Shown here one piece after another: positions 26,111 through 35,590 of a stretch of DNA of 64,000 bases. The translations under genes were made by a program, and so were the position numbers. Position 1 is the stretch's first letter. Each line of letters opens with the position of its first letter. The DNA comes from Alteribacillus bidgolensis. Its GTDB lineage: Bacteria; Bacillota; Bacilli; Bacillales; Marinococcaceae. The stretch is from assembly GCF_002886255.1 (NCBI RefSeq), contig NZ_KZ614149.1:4275272-4339271 (forward strand), written 5' to 3'. The notes under the pieces are model-generated. The model saw nothing but the letters and a program-made list of their open reading frames with translations. It did not search any database and was not told the DNA's origin.

Positions 26111-28079
26111 CCCAGGTATACAAAAACAAAATATGAAACAACACGGGTGGATTAGTCTTATTTACCTCATAGGCCTGTTATTTTCTGTTCCATTGCAAAT
26201 GGTATTGTATGCTGCAGATGAAAATCGTACCCAATATCAACATGTCGAACATTTATTTAATATCGGATTTCCTTTGCAATTACTAATGTCGTTCATTATA
26301 CCGATCATAGCAGGTATTTTTCTGTTTCGATACTTACAGACGAAGTCCGCAGCCGACATGATACACAGCTTGCCGATAAAAAGAGGTACTTTATATGTCA
26401 ATCATGTGATCAGCGGTGCGGTTATGTTGATGATACCTGTATGGTTAACAGCAATCGCTGCTTCGATGGCAGTTAATGCTTATTCTGTATTTGAATTTAT
26501 TTCTGTTGCTGACGTATGGATCTGGACCATTGTTATGACGATCATGTCATTATTTTATTTTTGTTTTTCGGTATTCATCGGCATGATGACGGGAATGTCT
26601 GTGGCTCAAGGCATTCTAACTTTTATTATTTTGATGCTTCCGGCAGGTTTGTTTGTATTAATCAGTACTAATCTCAATTATTATTTGTATGGTTTTTCTA
26701 ATGAATATTATACAGGAGAAACCATTACCAGGTGGGCACCAATTGTTATGATGAGTGAGTTTAATCATACGCCGGATATACCAGTCGGGAGAGTACTGAT
26801 TTACTTGTTTTTAACTGTGCTGTTTGGTGCAGTTGGCTATATCCTATACAAAATCCGGCAAATCGAAACAGCTGGTCAAGCGATTACCTTTCAGCCGCTT
26901 CGTCCCATTTTTAAATACGGAGTAACCATTTGTACGATGCTCTTGGGAGGCGTATATTTTGAACAATACGGAACAATAGAATGGCTGGTATTTGGTTATA
27001 TATTCGCCTCTCTCCTCGGTTACCTTATCGCAGAAATGATTCTTCAAAAGACGTGGAGAATTTGGAATGGTAAGACGTTTATTCATTACGCTGGTTATGC
27101 TGGTATGATGGTCATATTAGCATTTGTCATAAATATGGATGTTCTAGGGTATGAGTCCAACGTTCCAGATGATAATCAAATCGAAAGTGTTTACTTTGGC
27201 AATGATGTGTATCCATTGACAAATAGTGAGAATACTGACATTTATATTTCGGATGAGAGTTATATTAAAAATGTGAAAGAATTACATGAATATATTGTTC
27301 AAACAAAGCCAGAACAGGTGGATGCCCATACTCCATATGGAAACAACCGGTACGTGATAGCCTATCAGCTGGAAAACGGCTCAACGCTTGTACGTCAATA
27401 TGAGCTGCCGATCGAGGCAGTGGAGGAAAAATTGGCTGGTATTATGGAATCAGAACCATATAAACGAATGCAATATCACGTTAATGATCTTGATCAAGAG
27501 CTTGATAACATCGTCATTACAGCAAGCGGGCCTATACAAAAGAACGTTACAATATCGAACACAGAAGAAATACAAGAACTTCAGCAAATATTAAAATATG
27601 AAATTTCTTCAATGAAACTAAATGAAATGACCGCAGCTGGTATGAACTGGGGACATATCTTGTTAGAGCCAGCGGCACAAGAAGAGAATCCATTACTAAA
27701 TCAACCACAACCTGACATTCCATGGAAAAAATCGTTTCATGAATTAGAACAGTGGCTGGATGAAAAAGGATATTTAGAACAGGCACGAGTAATGCCAGAG
27801 GACATTAATGCACTAGAAATATTGCGGGTGCCTGGTGGGACGCGCGGTATAACATATCCCGACCAAGTATTTAGAGAACAAAACGAACAAGGCATGGAAC
27901 AATTAGTTAAAGTAAAAGATACAGAGGTAATAGAAGAGGCATTAGAACAATACAGAAACATTGGGGAAGGGGAATATTTTGTTCGGTTCCTTACCAATAA
28001 CCGTAGAACAGAATTGTACGGTGTTTTTCCTGAAAACCAGGTACCAGACAAGATTATATCAGCGTATAACAACGAATAA
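26085..28079 (+). CDS. ABC-2 type permease with large extracellular domain
   Basis: A 664-residue protein starting at ATG 26085 (GGGAGGGG upstream). About ten membrane segments in residues 20-360 (SLIYLIGLLFSVPLQMVLY, IIPIIAGIFLFRYLQTKSAADMIHSLPIKRGTLY) are followed by a soluble region of about 300 residues, as in the DUF6449 permeases of Bacillus. The LPIKRGTLY segment is typical of this permease class. It forms the membrane part of the exporter encoded with the preceding ATPase. The cargo is unknown. Confidence 0.85.
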   Translation: MKLKTSLFNPGIQKQNMKQHGWISLIYLIGLLFSVPLQMVLYAADENRTQYQHVEHLFNIGFPLQLLMSFIIPIIAGIFLFRYLQTKSAADMIHSLPIKRGTLYVNHVISGAVMLMIPVWLTAIAASMAVNAYSVFEFISVADVWIWTIVMTIMSLFYFCFSVFIGMMTGMSVAQGILTFIILMLPAGLFVLISTNLNYYLYGFSNEYYTGETITRWAPIVMMSEFNHTPDIPVGRVLIYLFLTVLFGAVGYILYKIRQIETAGQAITFQPLRPIFKYGVTICTMLLGGVYFEQYGTIEWLVFGYIFASLLGYLIAEMILQKTWRIWNGKTFIHYAGYAGMMVILAFVINMDVLGYESNVPDDNQIESVYFGNDVYPLTNSENTDIYISDESYIKNVKELHEYIVQTKPEQVDAHTPYGNNRYVIAYQLENGSTLVRQYELPIEAVEEKLAGIMESEPYKRMQYHVNDLDQELDNIVITASGPIQKNVTISNTEEIQELQQILKYEISSMKLNEMTAAGMNWGHILLEPAAQEENPLLNQPQPDIPWKKSFHELEQWLDEKGYLEQARVMPEDINALEILRVPGGTRGITYPDQVFREQNEQGMEQLVKVKDTEVIEEALEQYRNIGEGEYFVRFLTNNRRTELYGVFPENQVPDKIISAYNNE

Positions 28080-28084
28080 ATAAA

Positions 28085-28109
28085 AAACTCGCCGAAATGG
28101 CGAGTTTTT
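28085..28109. terminator. Bidirectional terminator
   Basis: AAACTCGCC-GAAAT-GGCGAGTTT, flanked by A and T runs, lies between the convergent permease gene and the following minus-strand gene. Confidence 0.88.
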
Positions 28110-28110
28110 C

Positions 28111-28566
28111 TTATTCCCGTTTGAATCCTTCTTTCTCCAAGTAATCTGCTGCTTCCGGATAAGAGTTGAAGGTACCATCAAGGTCGGTGTCTGCATACAC
28201 ATTCCACTCATCTCCTTCCTTAAGAAGGACGAGTACTTGGTCATTGTCATTAATCCATTCTTCTAAATACATCTCCTGGTCTGAATCATCGGCAGAAAGA
28301 GAGGTAATAGAAGCATCAATAATAGAGCGAAGTTCCTCTTCAGAAAAGTTCCGTATGTTTACGAGCCCTTTTTCATCAGAGTCGTATTCTTCAAGCAAAC
28401 CGGCATAAACAAAGCCATTACCATTTGGATGCAAATGATAAACAACATTCTTTTTATCATAAACACTATCTTCATACTGAAAATTCAATCGTCCCAGTGA
28501 CACTTCTTTTCTTGTCAATTCTGGAAAAGTTTCTATAATTTTTATTTTCTCTTCAAATGTCAGCAT
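28111..28566 (-). CDS. Acidic hypothetical protein
   Basis: A 151-residue, strongly acidic soluble protein (MLTFEEKIKIIETFPELTRKEVSLGRLNFQYEDS...). The start at 28566 has GGAGGATAT upstream. It has an alpha/beta pattern, no signal peptide and no membrane segment; the C-terminal half (ADTDLDGTFNSYPEAADYLEKEGFKRE) looks like a small alpha/beta module. The family was not identified. It is a single gene between convergent and divergent neighbours. Confidence 0.7.
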   Translation of the reverse strand: MLTFEEKIKIIETFPELTRKEVSLGRLNFQYEDSVYDKKNVVYHLHPNGNGFVYAGLLEEYDSDEKGLVNIRNFSEEELRSIIDASITSLSADDSDQEMYLEEWINDNDQVLVLLKEGDEWNVYADTDLDGTFNSYPEAADYLEKEGFKRE

Positions 28567-28729
28567 ATATCCTCCACAAGTTTATGATATCTAAGTATTT
28601 ATTATAGCATGGTTCAAGCCAATACGAAAAATGGCGTGCTTTCCTTCAGGGCCTAAAAACGTAATCTAGGATGTATAAGAACAGGACTTATGATATAGTG
28701 AGTAAAAATGACATAAGGACGGAGTTAAG

Positions 28730-30328
28730 GTGGGAATCATTGGCCGTATGCCCATTCGCGGCAAGATTACATTTTTGGTTTTTAGTATTGTATTATTTAC
28801 TTTTATAATGATAGGCATTATTTTGCTTGGTTATGCATCAGACGTAAAAGAAGAAGAGTTAACACAACGAGCAATGATTACTTCTCAAAATTTAGCTCAA
28901 AATCAAACCGTAAAAGACTCAGTAACAGAGCTAGATGGTGCTGATCAGATACAGCCGATAGCTGAACGAATTCGTAAATTGAACGAAATCGACTATGTCG
29001 TTGTTTTAAATATGAATAAAATTCGTTTATCGCATCCAATCCCGGATAGACTTTATTCTTATTTTAACAGTGATGATGCAGAAGCGGCTTTTTCGGAGCA
29101 TGTTTATACAACTAAAGCAAAAGCAAATGACGATATTACAGTAAGAGCATTTGTACCCATTATGAATGATAATCAGGAACAAGTGGGTGTCGTAGTAAGC
29201 GGTAATATTTTGCCATCAACTATATCACTTATTGAAGAATTCCGTAATCCTGCCTTACTTATTTTTATCATTACGATTTTATTTGGAACGTGGGGAGCAT
29301 GGCTTTTAGCGTCTCATATTAAAAATCAGACGTTTGAGATGGAGCCAGAAGATTTAGCTCGGGTTTTAGTGGAACGGACAGCCACTTTTCACGCCATCCA
29401 TGAAGGGGTCATTGCCATCGACGAACAAGAAAAAATAACGGTCATGAACCATGCTGCCAAAAAGATGCTTAGTGTTGCAGGAGAGCCTATCGGTCGTCCC
29501 ATTCAAGAAGTTATTCCCGATACAAGACTTCCAGAAGTGTTGGAGATGAATAGAGCTGTTTATCAAAAAGAGTTTTACGTACAGAACAGAGCTATTTTAA
29601 GTAACCGTATTCCAATAAAAGTGAATAATAAAACCGTAGGGGCTGTAGCTATTTTTCAAGATAAAACAGAAGTGAACCGGCTAGCCGAAGAACTAACTGG
29701 AGTAAAAACGTTTGTGGATGCTCTTCGAGTTCAAAATCATGAATATTCAAATAAACTTCATACCATTGCTGGCTTGATTCAAATGGATGAAGGAAAAAAA
29801 GCACTTGAATTTATTTATGATGTAACAAATAGTGAAAACAATTTTATAAAAAGAGTAAGTGATCAAATTCATGATGATAGCATCACCGGGCTATTAATAG
29901 GAAAATCAAGTAGAGGAAGAGAGCTTGGGGTTGAGCTGACCTTGAGCAGACAATCTTATTTTAATCAATACCCGGAAGGAATCCATTCCAACGATTTAGT
30001 AGTTATTCTTGGAAATTTAATTGATAACAGTTTTGATGCGATGAAATATAAAGAAGGTAACGACAAAAAGGTTTTTGTCCATATTCTAGAAAGCGAACAA
30101 GCCTTAATGATAAGAGTAGAGGATAATGGCACTGGAATAAAAGAAACCGTATTAAAGCATATATTTGAAAGAGGATATTCTACGAAAGGCAGTGAAGGAC
30201 GGGGTATTGGCATGTTTTTGGTTAAGTCTATTGTAGACAGAATAGATGGACAAATAGATATTTCTTCTGATAAGGAGAGCACAGAAATGATGATTATACT
30301 CCCCATGAAAAGAAAGGAGGGCACGTAG
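28730..30328 (+). CDS. dctS: DctS/CitA-type sensor histidine kinase
   Basis: A 532-residue membrane kinase. TM1 is residues ~14-37, a periplasmic-type Cache/PAS sensor domain spans ~40-170, TM2 is ~178-196, a cytoplasmic PAS lies at ~215-315, and the Spo0B-like dimerisation domain has RVQNHEYSNKLHTIAGLIQMDEG with the phospho-His; the ATPase domain has NLIDNSFDA, DNGTGI and GRGIGM. GTG start. The architecture is that of the DctS/CitA/DcuS family, which detects di- or tricarboxylates outside the cell. It is one base from the response regulator gene and near two TRAP binding proteins. Confidence 0.87.
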   Translation: MGIIGRMPIRGKITFLVFSIVLFTFIMIGIILLGYASDVKEEELTQRAMITSQNLAQNQTVKDSVTELDGADQIQPIAERIRKLNEIDYVVVLNMNKIRLSHPIPDRLYSYFNSDDAEAAFSEHVYTTKAKANDDITVRAFVPIMNDNQEQVGVVVSGNILPSTISLIEEFRNPALLIFIITILFGTWGAWLLASHIKNQTFEMEPEDLARVLVERTATFHAIHEGVIAIDEQEKITVMNHAAKKMLSVAGEPIGRPIQEVIPDTRLPEVLEMNRAVYQKEFYVQNRAILSNRIPIKVNNKTVGAVAIFQDKTEVNRLAEELTGVKTFVDALRVQNHEYSNKLHTIAGLIQMDEGKKALEFIYDVTNSENNFIKRVSDQIHDDSITGLLIGKSSRGRELGVELTLSRQSYFNQYPEGIHSNDLVVILGNLIDNSFDAMKYKEGNDKKVFVHILESEQALMIRVEDNGTGIKETVLKHIFERGYSTKGSEGRGIGMFLVKSIVDRIDGQIDISSDKESTEMMIILPMKRKEGT

Positions 30329-30329
30329 G

Positions 30330-31043
30330 ATGAAACAACCTAAAACAGACATTCAAATCCTGTTGATTGAAGATGATCCGATGGTACAGGAAGTCAATAA
30401 AATGTTTATCGAAAAAGTGGAAGGTTTCACAGTAGCTGGAGTAGCAGCAGATGGCCAAAAAGGCAGGAAACTTGTGAACGAAATCGAACCTGACCTCGTG
30501 CTGCTCGATGTTTACATGCCTAATGAAGACGGCATAGAATGTATTCAACATTTACGAGAAGCAAGAATTGATATCGATATCATAGCTGTTACAGCTGCAA
30601 ATGATACGGCAACCATTCAAGACTTACTAAGAGCAGGTGTCATCGACTATATTGTAAAACCGTTTACGTTTGAACGAATGAAAAGGGCATTAACTCAATA
30701 TCGGCAGCGGAGTGCACAATTTCTCAATCGGGAAGAGATGTCCCAAAATGAGCTTGATGAGATGATTTTGTCTGGAGAAAATCAAGAGCAGCACCAAGAT
30801 GAACTTCCAAAAGGTTTACAAAAAAAGACCCTAGAGCAAGTCGTTGATTTTCTTAATAAAATGGAAACACCTTTATCAGCAGAGGATATTGGTCAGGAGA
30901 TCGGGCTTGCACGGGTAACCGTAAGAAGGTATTTAAATTATCTTGAAACTATAGGAAAAGTAAAAATTGAATTAACCTATGGACAAATTGGACGACCAAT
31001 TCAATTGTATAAAAGGATAGACAACTCAGAGGAGTCAGGTTAA
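30330..31043 (+). CDS. dctR: DctR/CitB-type response regulator
   Basis: A 237-residue regulator. The receiver domain has IEDDPMV, phospho-Asp in LVLLDVYMPNEDG, Thr in AVTAAND and Lys in YIVKPF. The C-terminal helix-turn-helix AEDIGQEIGLARVTVRRYLNYLE is that of the CitB/DctR class. It is expected to activate the carboxylate transporter genes that follow. The stop overlaps the next start codon by one base. Confidence 0.88.
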   Translation: MKQPKTDIQILLIEDDPMVQEVNKMFIEKVEGFTVAGVAADGQKGRKLVNEIEPDLVLLDVYMPNEDGIECIQHLREARIDIDIIAVTAANDTATIQDLLRAGVIDYIVKPFTFERMKRALTQYRQRSAQFLNREEMSQNELDEMILSGENQEQHQDELPKGLQKKTLEQVVDFLNKMETPLSAEDIGQEIGLARVTVRRYLNYLETIGKVKIELTYGQIGRPIQLYKRIDNSEESG

Positions 31044-32104
31044 TGAAAAATTTAATTACCATTGCCGCCTTTATCGTAATTGGTTTAATGACATCTTTGT
31101 ATATTGGTTTTGGTTATGAGGAAAATCAAAACATCGCAGCTGAAGATGAAGAAGTGAAAGGTTTAAATGAAAAAGTCACTCTGAAATTTAGTTATGTAAC
31201 AGCAGAAAACACACCAAAAGGGAAAGCTGCTCGTTATTTTGCCCAGGCAGTGAAGGAAAAAACAAATGGATGGGTAGAAGTGGAAGTCTATCCGAATGGG
31301 ATGCTGTACGAAGCGCAAGAAGAATTTGAAGCTTTACTCAATAATCAAGTACATTTTATTGCACCGGCTTTTTCTGAAATAGCTGTTCATGACAATAAAT
31401 GGATGGTAATGGATCTTCCATTTGCTTTTAAGGATGAAAAAATGGTAAAGGAAGCTTTTCAAGGAAAAATCGGTGATTTATTATTTGAGAGTATTGAAAA
31501 CTCTCATTATAAAGGACTTGCCTTTTGGGATAACGGTTTTAAACATATTACGAACAATAGTCACCCCATTACAGACCCTAAAGATTTGAAAGGGCTTACG
31601 ATGAGGGTGATGCCAAGTAAGGTCTTGTCAGAAACGTATCATACCGTTGATGCTGATCCAAAAACCTATCCATTTAATCGAGTCTATTCTTTGCTCAGCG
31701 ATGGGAAGATAGATGGAACAGAAAATACACTTTCTAACATTTATTCTAAAGGTTTTTATGAGCAGCAGCGTTATATGACAATGAGCCGCCATAATTATTT
31801 AGGGTATGCTGTACTTACGAACAAGTCTATGTGGAACACGCTGCCGGTCGAACACCAGCAAGCTATAGAGGACGCAATGGAAGAAACGACAGAATGGATG
31901 CGGACACATGCTAAAGGTATTAATAACGAAATGTTAGAGAGAATGCAAACACAGAATGTGATGGAAATACATGAATTAACTGCTGAAGAAAAGGAAAAAT
32001 GGAGAAAGACGTTAAAACCGGTTTATAAACAATATGAGGATAACATCGGACAAGAACTATTAGAAGAATTAAGGAAATTACAAAAAAAATATGGTATGTC
32101 CTGA
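31043..32104 (+). CDS. DctP-family TRAP substrate-binding protein, probable co-sensor
   Basis: A 353-residue extracytoplasmic binding protein with one N-terminal membrane segment (LITIAAFIVIGLMTSLYIGFGY) and no lipobox cysteine. Features of the DctP fold: LKFSYVTAENTPKGKAARYFAQAVKE, FWDNGFKHITNN, LKGLTMRVMPSK with the substrate-carboxylate Arg, and a DG-T-N segment. It is coupled to the DctS/DctR genes; in B. subtilis the equivalent DctB works with DctS as a sensor. The transport SBP of this locus is a different, TAXI-type protein, which supports a sensing role here. Confidence 0.83.
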   Translation: MKNLITIAAFIVIGLMTSLYIGFGYEENQNIAAEDEEVKGLNEKVTLKFSYVTAENTPKGKAARYFAQAVKEKTNGWVEVEVYPNGMLYEAQEEFEALLNNQVHFIAPAFSEIAVHDNKWMVMDLPFAFKDEKMVKEAFQGKIGDLLFESIENSHYKGLAFWDNGFKHITNNSHPITDPKDLKGLTMRVMPSKVLSETYHTVDADPKTYPFNRVYSLLSDGKIDGTENTLSNIYSKGFYEQQRYMTMSRHNYLGYAVLTNKSMWNTLPVEHQQAIEDAMEETTEWMRTHAKGINNEMLERMQTQNVMEIHELTAEEKEKWRKTLKPVYKQYEDNIGQELLEELRKLQKKYGMS

Positions 32105-32106
32105 TC

Positions 32107-32136
32107 CAGCACCCTTTTTTCGATTATAGGGTGCTG
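32107..32136 (+). terminator. Terminator after the dct sensor operon
   Basis: CAGCACCCT (32107-32115) pairs with AGGGTGCTG (32128-32136), followed by ATTTAT. It separates the sensor operon from the TRAP transporter genes. Confidence 0.75.
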
Positions 32137-32196
32137 ATTTATGTTCGTGAACAAAAAGAACAAAAAGATATTTAAGACCAAATACTGAAACAATTA

Positions 32197-32240
32197 TGTA
32201 AACGCTTCATAATTTAAAAAGTGAAAATATTCTATATAAT
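32197..32240 (+). promoter_or_regulatory. Promoter region of the TAXI-TRAP genes with a cre-like site
   Basis: TATAAT lies at 32235-32240, 17 bases before the start codon region; no good -35 box is seen, as expected for an activator-dependent promoter. TGTAAACGCTTCAT (32197-32210) has the core of a CcpA cre site but departs from the consensus at its last three positions. A DctR site is likely nearby but cannot be defined. Confidence 0.4.
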
Positions 32241-32256
32241 ACAGGGGGAAAAAATC

Positions 32257-33330
32257 ATGGAAAAATATTTAAAACGTACGCTTTTATCTGCAGTTAGCGG
32301 TGCTGGTATTTTATTTGCTGCAGCTTGCGGCGGGTCTGATGAAAGCGGAGCAGAAGGTGAAGCAGATGGAAGTGCAGATGGAGAAGAGCAAGCTTCCGAA
32401 GAAGGAATCTCTTATGATGACTATCCTTCTACTGTCAAAATTGGTACAGCATCACAAGGCGGTACTTACTATATTTATGGCGGCGGAATTGGTTCATTAT
32501 TGGAAAGCGAATTAGATATTACAGCAAACGTAGAAGTAACTGGTGGTCCGGTTCATAATATGCAGTTAACAAATGGAAAAGACCAAGATATCGGTCTTGT
32601 AACACTTGGACCAGGATATGAAGGAGTAACAGGAACAGGGGAATGGACAGAAGGGAATAAAATGGAAGATGTTCGTGTAACCTTCCCAATGTATACAACT
32701 CCGTTTCATTGGTGGTCTCTTGAAGGTAGTGGGGTAGAAAGCATTGATGATATGGATGGTATGAAAGTTGGTGTTGGACCTGCTGGTGGAACGTCCGGAA
32801 CATATTTACCGCTAATTCACGACGCGCTTGAATTGAATATTGATCCCGTACAAGCCGGAGCTAGTGATATGGTAAGTCAACAAATGGATGGACAGCTTGA
32901 TGTAATAGGATTTGCGGCTGGTATTCCAATCTCTGCAGTAAGTGAGGTAGAGGCTCAGCGTGATATTAATTTCTTTGGTATTGACGGGGAACAGCGTGAA
33001 AAAATTATCGAGGAATATCCGTATTTCTTTGAATACACTATTCCAGCAGACACCTACAATCAGCTCGATGAAGATTTAGAAACGATTGCTATGTTTAACT
33101 TTGGAATTGTGCATAAGGAAGCAAATGAAGAATTCGTGTACGACTTAGTAAAAGCATACCATGAAAACCAAGAAAAATTGATGGATACTCATTCCGCTGC
33201 AGAAGAAGCTGAAATCGAAGCTATCCTTCAAAATGATGTAATGCCATTGCACCCTGGTGCAATTAAATTTTACGAAGAAGAGGGTATTGACCTGCCAGAA
33301 GATGTATACCCGCCTGAATGGGAAGAGTAA
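32257..33330 (+). CDS. TAXI-family TRAP transporter solute-binding lipoprotein
   Basis: A 357-residue lipoprotein. The start at 32257 has ACAGGGGGAA upstream; the signal peptide ends in FAAAC-GGSD (lipobox) and is followed by an acidic linker. The mature part has VKIGTASQGGTYYIYGGGIGSLL, GLVTLGPGYEG, VGVGPAGGTSGTYLP and AGIPISAVSEVEA, all typical of TAXI binding proteins. These capture organic acids such as glutamate or 2-oxoglutarate for the membrane component encoded 155 bases downstream. Confidence 0.9.
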   Translation: MEKYLKRTLLSAVSGAGILFAAACGGSDESGAEGEADGSADGEEQASEEGISYDDYPSTVKIGTASQGGTYYIYGGGIGSLLESELDITANVEVTGGPVHNMQLTNGKDQDIGLVTLGPGYEGVTGTGEWTEGNKMEDVRVTFPMYTTPFHWWSLEGSGVESIDDMDGMKVGVGPAGGTSGTYLPLIHDALELNIDPVQAGASDMVSQQMDGQLDVIGFAAGIPISAVSEVEAQRDINFFGIDGEQREKIIEEYPYFFEYTIPADTYNQLDEDLETIAMFNFGIVHKEANEEFVYDLVKAYHENQEKLMDTHSAAEEAEIEAILQNDVMPLHPGAIKFYEEEGIDLPEDVYPPEWEE

Positions 33331-33485
33331 TAAATAAAAGCGGGGCGGGCCTGTTAAAAAGGCCTGCCTATTATTAAAAGGTATTTCAGTCTTCAATAGG
33401 ATGTTGAACCATACGATACGCAGGTTATTTTCGTATTGAAGGCTGAAAAAGCTGTCGTCTCGTACAATAGAAAGGAGCAAAAAAT

Positions 33486-35462
33486 ATGGCAAAGAAAGAC
33501 CAACGTTCACCAGATGAAAACGAATCGTTATTATCAGACGATCAAGCCAAACAAATAGAAGAGGCAGCAGATGGGGGAGCGAATACACGTGAGTTGTCGG
33601 GAGTTGTCAAAATTGCGTTTACAACGATAGCAGTAGCTGCTGTTATTTTTCATTTATATATTTTAAATTTAAGTCCCATGGAGCCATGGGTATTTCGGAC
33701 AATTCATTTAGCATTCGGTGCGATACTAGGATTTATATTATATAGAGGCTGGAATACAACATCGAATAAAATTCATGCAGTAGACTGGTTATTAATCGCT
33801 GCTACTCTTTGGGTAACGTATTATATTACAACGAATGTTTCTTCTTTGTTGTTTAGAGTAGGGGTAATGCCCGAAATGCTGGACACGGTCACAGCAGTCA
33901 TAGGGTTAGTCATCGTTCTTGAGTTAACCCGGCGTACCAGCGGCTGGACACTGCCTATTTTAGCTGGTGTTTTTATCGCTTATGTATTTTTGGGACCTTG
34001 GCTTCCTGGTTTATTAAATCACAGTGGATATGGATTTGACCGGTTTGTTACGTATATATTCGCTGTAGATGGCGTGTTTGGTGTCACACTCGATGTATCA
34101 TCGAAATATATTTTATTATTTATTGTTTTTGGTGCTTTTTTACAAATGTCAGGAGTCGGTCGTTACTTTATTGACTTTTCGTTTTCTCTGGCTGGGGGAA
34201 TGCGCGGCGGTCCGGCTAAAGTGTCCGTTCTTTCAAGTGGTTTAATGGGAATGATGAATGGTACGTCTGCCGGAAATGCTGTAGCAACGGGATCCCTTAC
34301 TATTCCGTTAATGAAGCGAGTAGGCTATAATGGACGATTTGCGGCAGCCACAGAAGCAACTGCATCAGCTGGCGGACAAATTATGATTCCTATTATGGGA
34401 GCTGGTGCTTTTATTATGGCAGAAGTTACCGGAATCCCTTATGCTGAAATCATTGTTGCCGCTACAATACCTGCTTTTTTATATTTTATATCTGTCTATT
34501 TTATGGTTGATTTTCAAGCTCTGAAAAGTGGGATGAAAGGTATTAAGCGGAAAGATTTGCCTTCTTTAAGAGCAATTGTAAAACAAGCCTATTTGTTTCT
34601 GCCGGTTGTGCTTCTCATTTATTTGCTTGTTAATGGTTATTCCGTTATTCGATCAGGTACAGCTGCTATTATTGCTTGTTTTGTGATAAGCTGGTTCACT
34701 AAAACGAATAAAATGGGCATTCGCCGACTTATAGGCGCATTTGATCTAGGAATGAGAAACACTATTCAATTATTGGCGGTTTGTGCTTGTGCTGGAATAA
34801 TTGTTGGTGTTATTGCGTTAACTGGGGTAGGAATGAGATTTAGTTCAATGCTGCTTGGAGTGGCGGATACGAATCAGTTCCTTGCGCTTGTCTTTGCTAT
34901 GTTTATTTCCATCTTACTTGGAATGGGAATGCCTACCACTGCTGCGTATGCTGTAGCTGCGTCTGTTGTTGCTCCAGGTCTGATTGAAATAGGGTTTGAA
35001 CCATTATTTGCTCATATGTTTGTCTTTTATTTTGCAGTGATGTCCGCTATCACGCCTCCTGTTGCCTTGGCAGCTTATGCAGCAGCAGGTGTGGCAGGTG
35101 AAGATCCTTTCAAAACAGGAGTTCAAGCATTTAAACTTGGAATAGCAGCATTTATTGTACCGTATATGTTTATTTATAGTCCTTCCCTCTTTATGATCGG
35201 AGACGCGGGAACAATTATACTCGCAGCTGTTACAGCAGCAGCAGGAATTTATTTCTTATCGGCTTCTGTTCAAGGCTGGTTTTCAAAAGGCCGGGCAGGC
35301 TGGATTGTCCGACTCCTTTTACTTGGAGCAGCGATCTCGTTAATAAACACAAATATCTGGTTTGACCTTCTAGCTGTAGGCTTTGCGATATTGGCCTTTA
35401 TTCTGCAAAAAATAGCAGCTGTTGAAAAAAAGACAGAAGAACATCCAGGCATACCATCTTAA
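33486..35462 (+). CDS. TRAP transporter fused permease (4TM/12TM)
   Basis: A 658-residue membrane protein with about 16-18 hydrophobic segments, joining the small (DctQ-like) and large (DctM-like) subunits, as in TAXI-TRAP systems. Motifs: MMNGTSAGNAVATGSLTIPLM, ATEATASAGGQIMIPIMGAGAF, LLGMGMPTTAAYAVAASVVAP and FYFAVMSAITPPVALAAYAAAG. It imports the ligand delivered by the preceding lipoprotein, using an ion gradient (Na+ in most TRAPs). A hairpin GGCGGGCC/GGCCTGCC in the gap (~33343-33367) may lower permease expression relative to the binding protein. Confidence 0.92.
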   Translation: MAKKDQRSPDENESLLSDDQAKQIEEAADGGANTRELSGVVKIAFTTIAVAAVIFHLYILNLSPMEPWVFRTIHLAFGAILGFILYRGWNTTSNKIHAVDWLLIAATLWVTYYITTNVSSLLFRVGVMPEMLDTVTAVIGLVIVLELTRRTSGWTLPILAGVFIAYVFLGPWLPGLLNHSGYGFDRFVTYIFAVDGVFGVTLDVSSKYILLFIVFGAFLQMSGVGRYFIDFSFSLAGGMRGGPAKVSVLSSGLMGMMNGTSAGNAVATGSLTIPLMKRVGYNGRFAAATEATASAGGQIMIPIMGAGAFIMAEVTGIPYAEIIVAATIPAFLYFISVYFMVDFQALKSGMKGIKRKDLPSLRAIVKQAYLFLPVVLLIYLLVNGYSVIRSGTAAIIACFVISWFTKTNKMGIRRLIGAFDLGMRNTIQLLAVCACAGIIVGVIALTGVGMRFSSMLLGVADTNQFLALVFAMFISILLGMGMPTTAAYAVAASVVAPGLIEIGFEPLFAHMFVFYFAVMSAITPPVALAAYAAAGVAGEDPFKTGVQAFKLGIAAFIVPYMFIYSPSLFMIGDAGTIILAAVTAAAGIYFLSASVQGWFSKGRAGWIVRLLLLGAAISLINTNIWFDLLAVGFAILAFILQKIAAVEKKTEEHPGIPS

Positions 35463-35502
35463 TACACCGTTGTTTGCAAAACTATAACAACAGATGATTG
35501 TC

Positions 35503-35535
35503 AGGAGGATCCTTTTGAAAGGGATTCTCCTTTTT
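35503..35535 (+). terminator. Terminator of the TRAP operon
   Basis: AGGAGGATCC and GGGATTCTCCT form an imperfect stem followed by five T. Confidence 0.75.
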
Positions 35536-35590
35536 CAATTTGCCGAGATTTAGGTGCAGTTCACTATTAATTATGGGATGGCTTTCTTTG

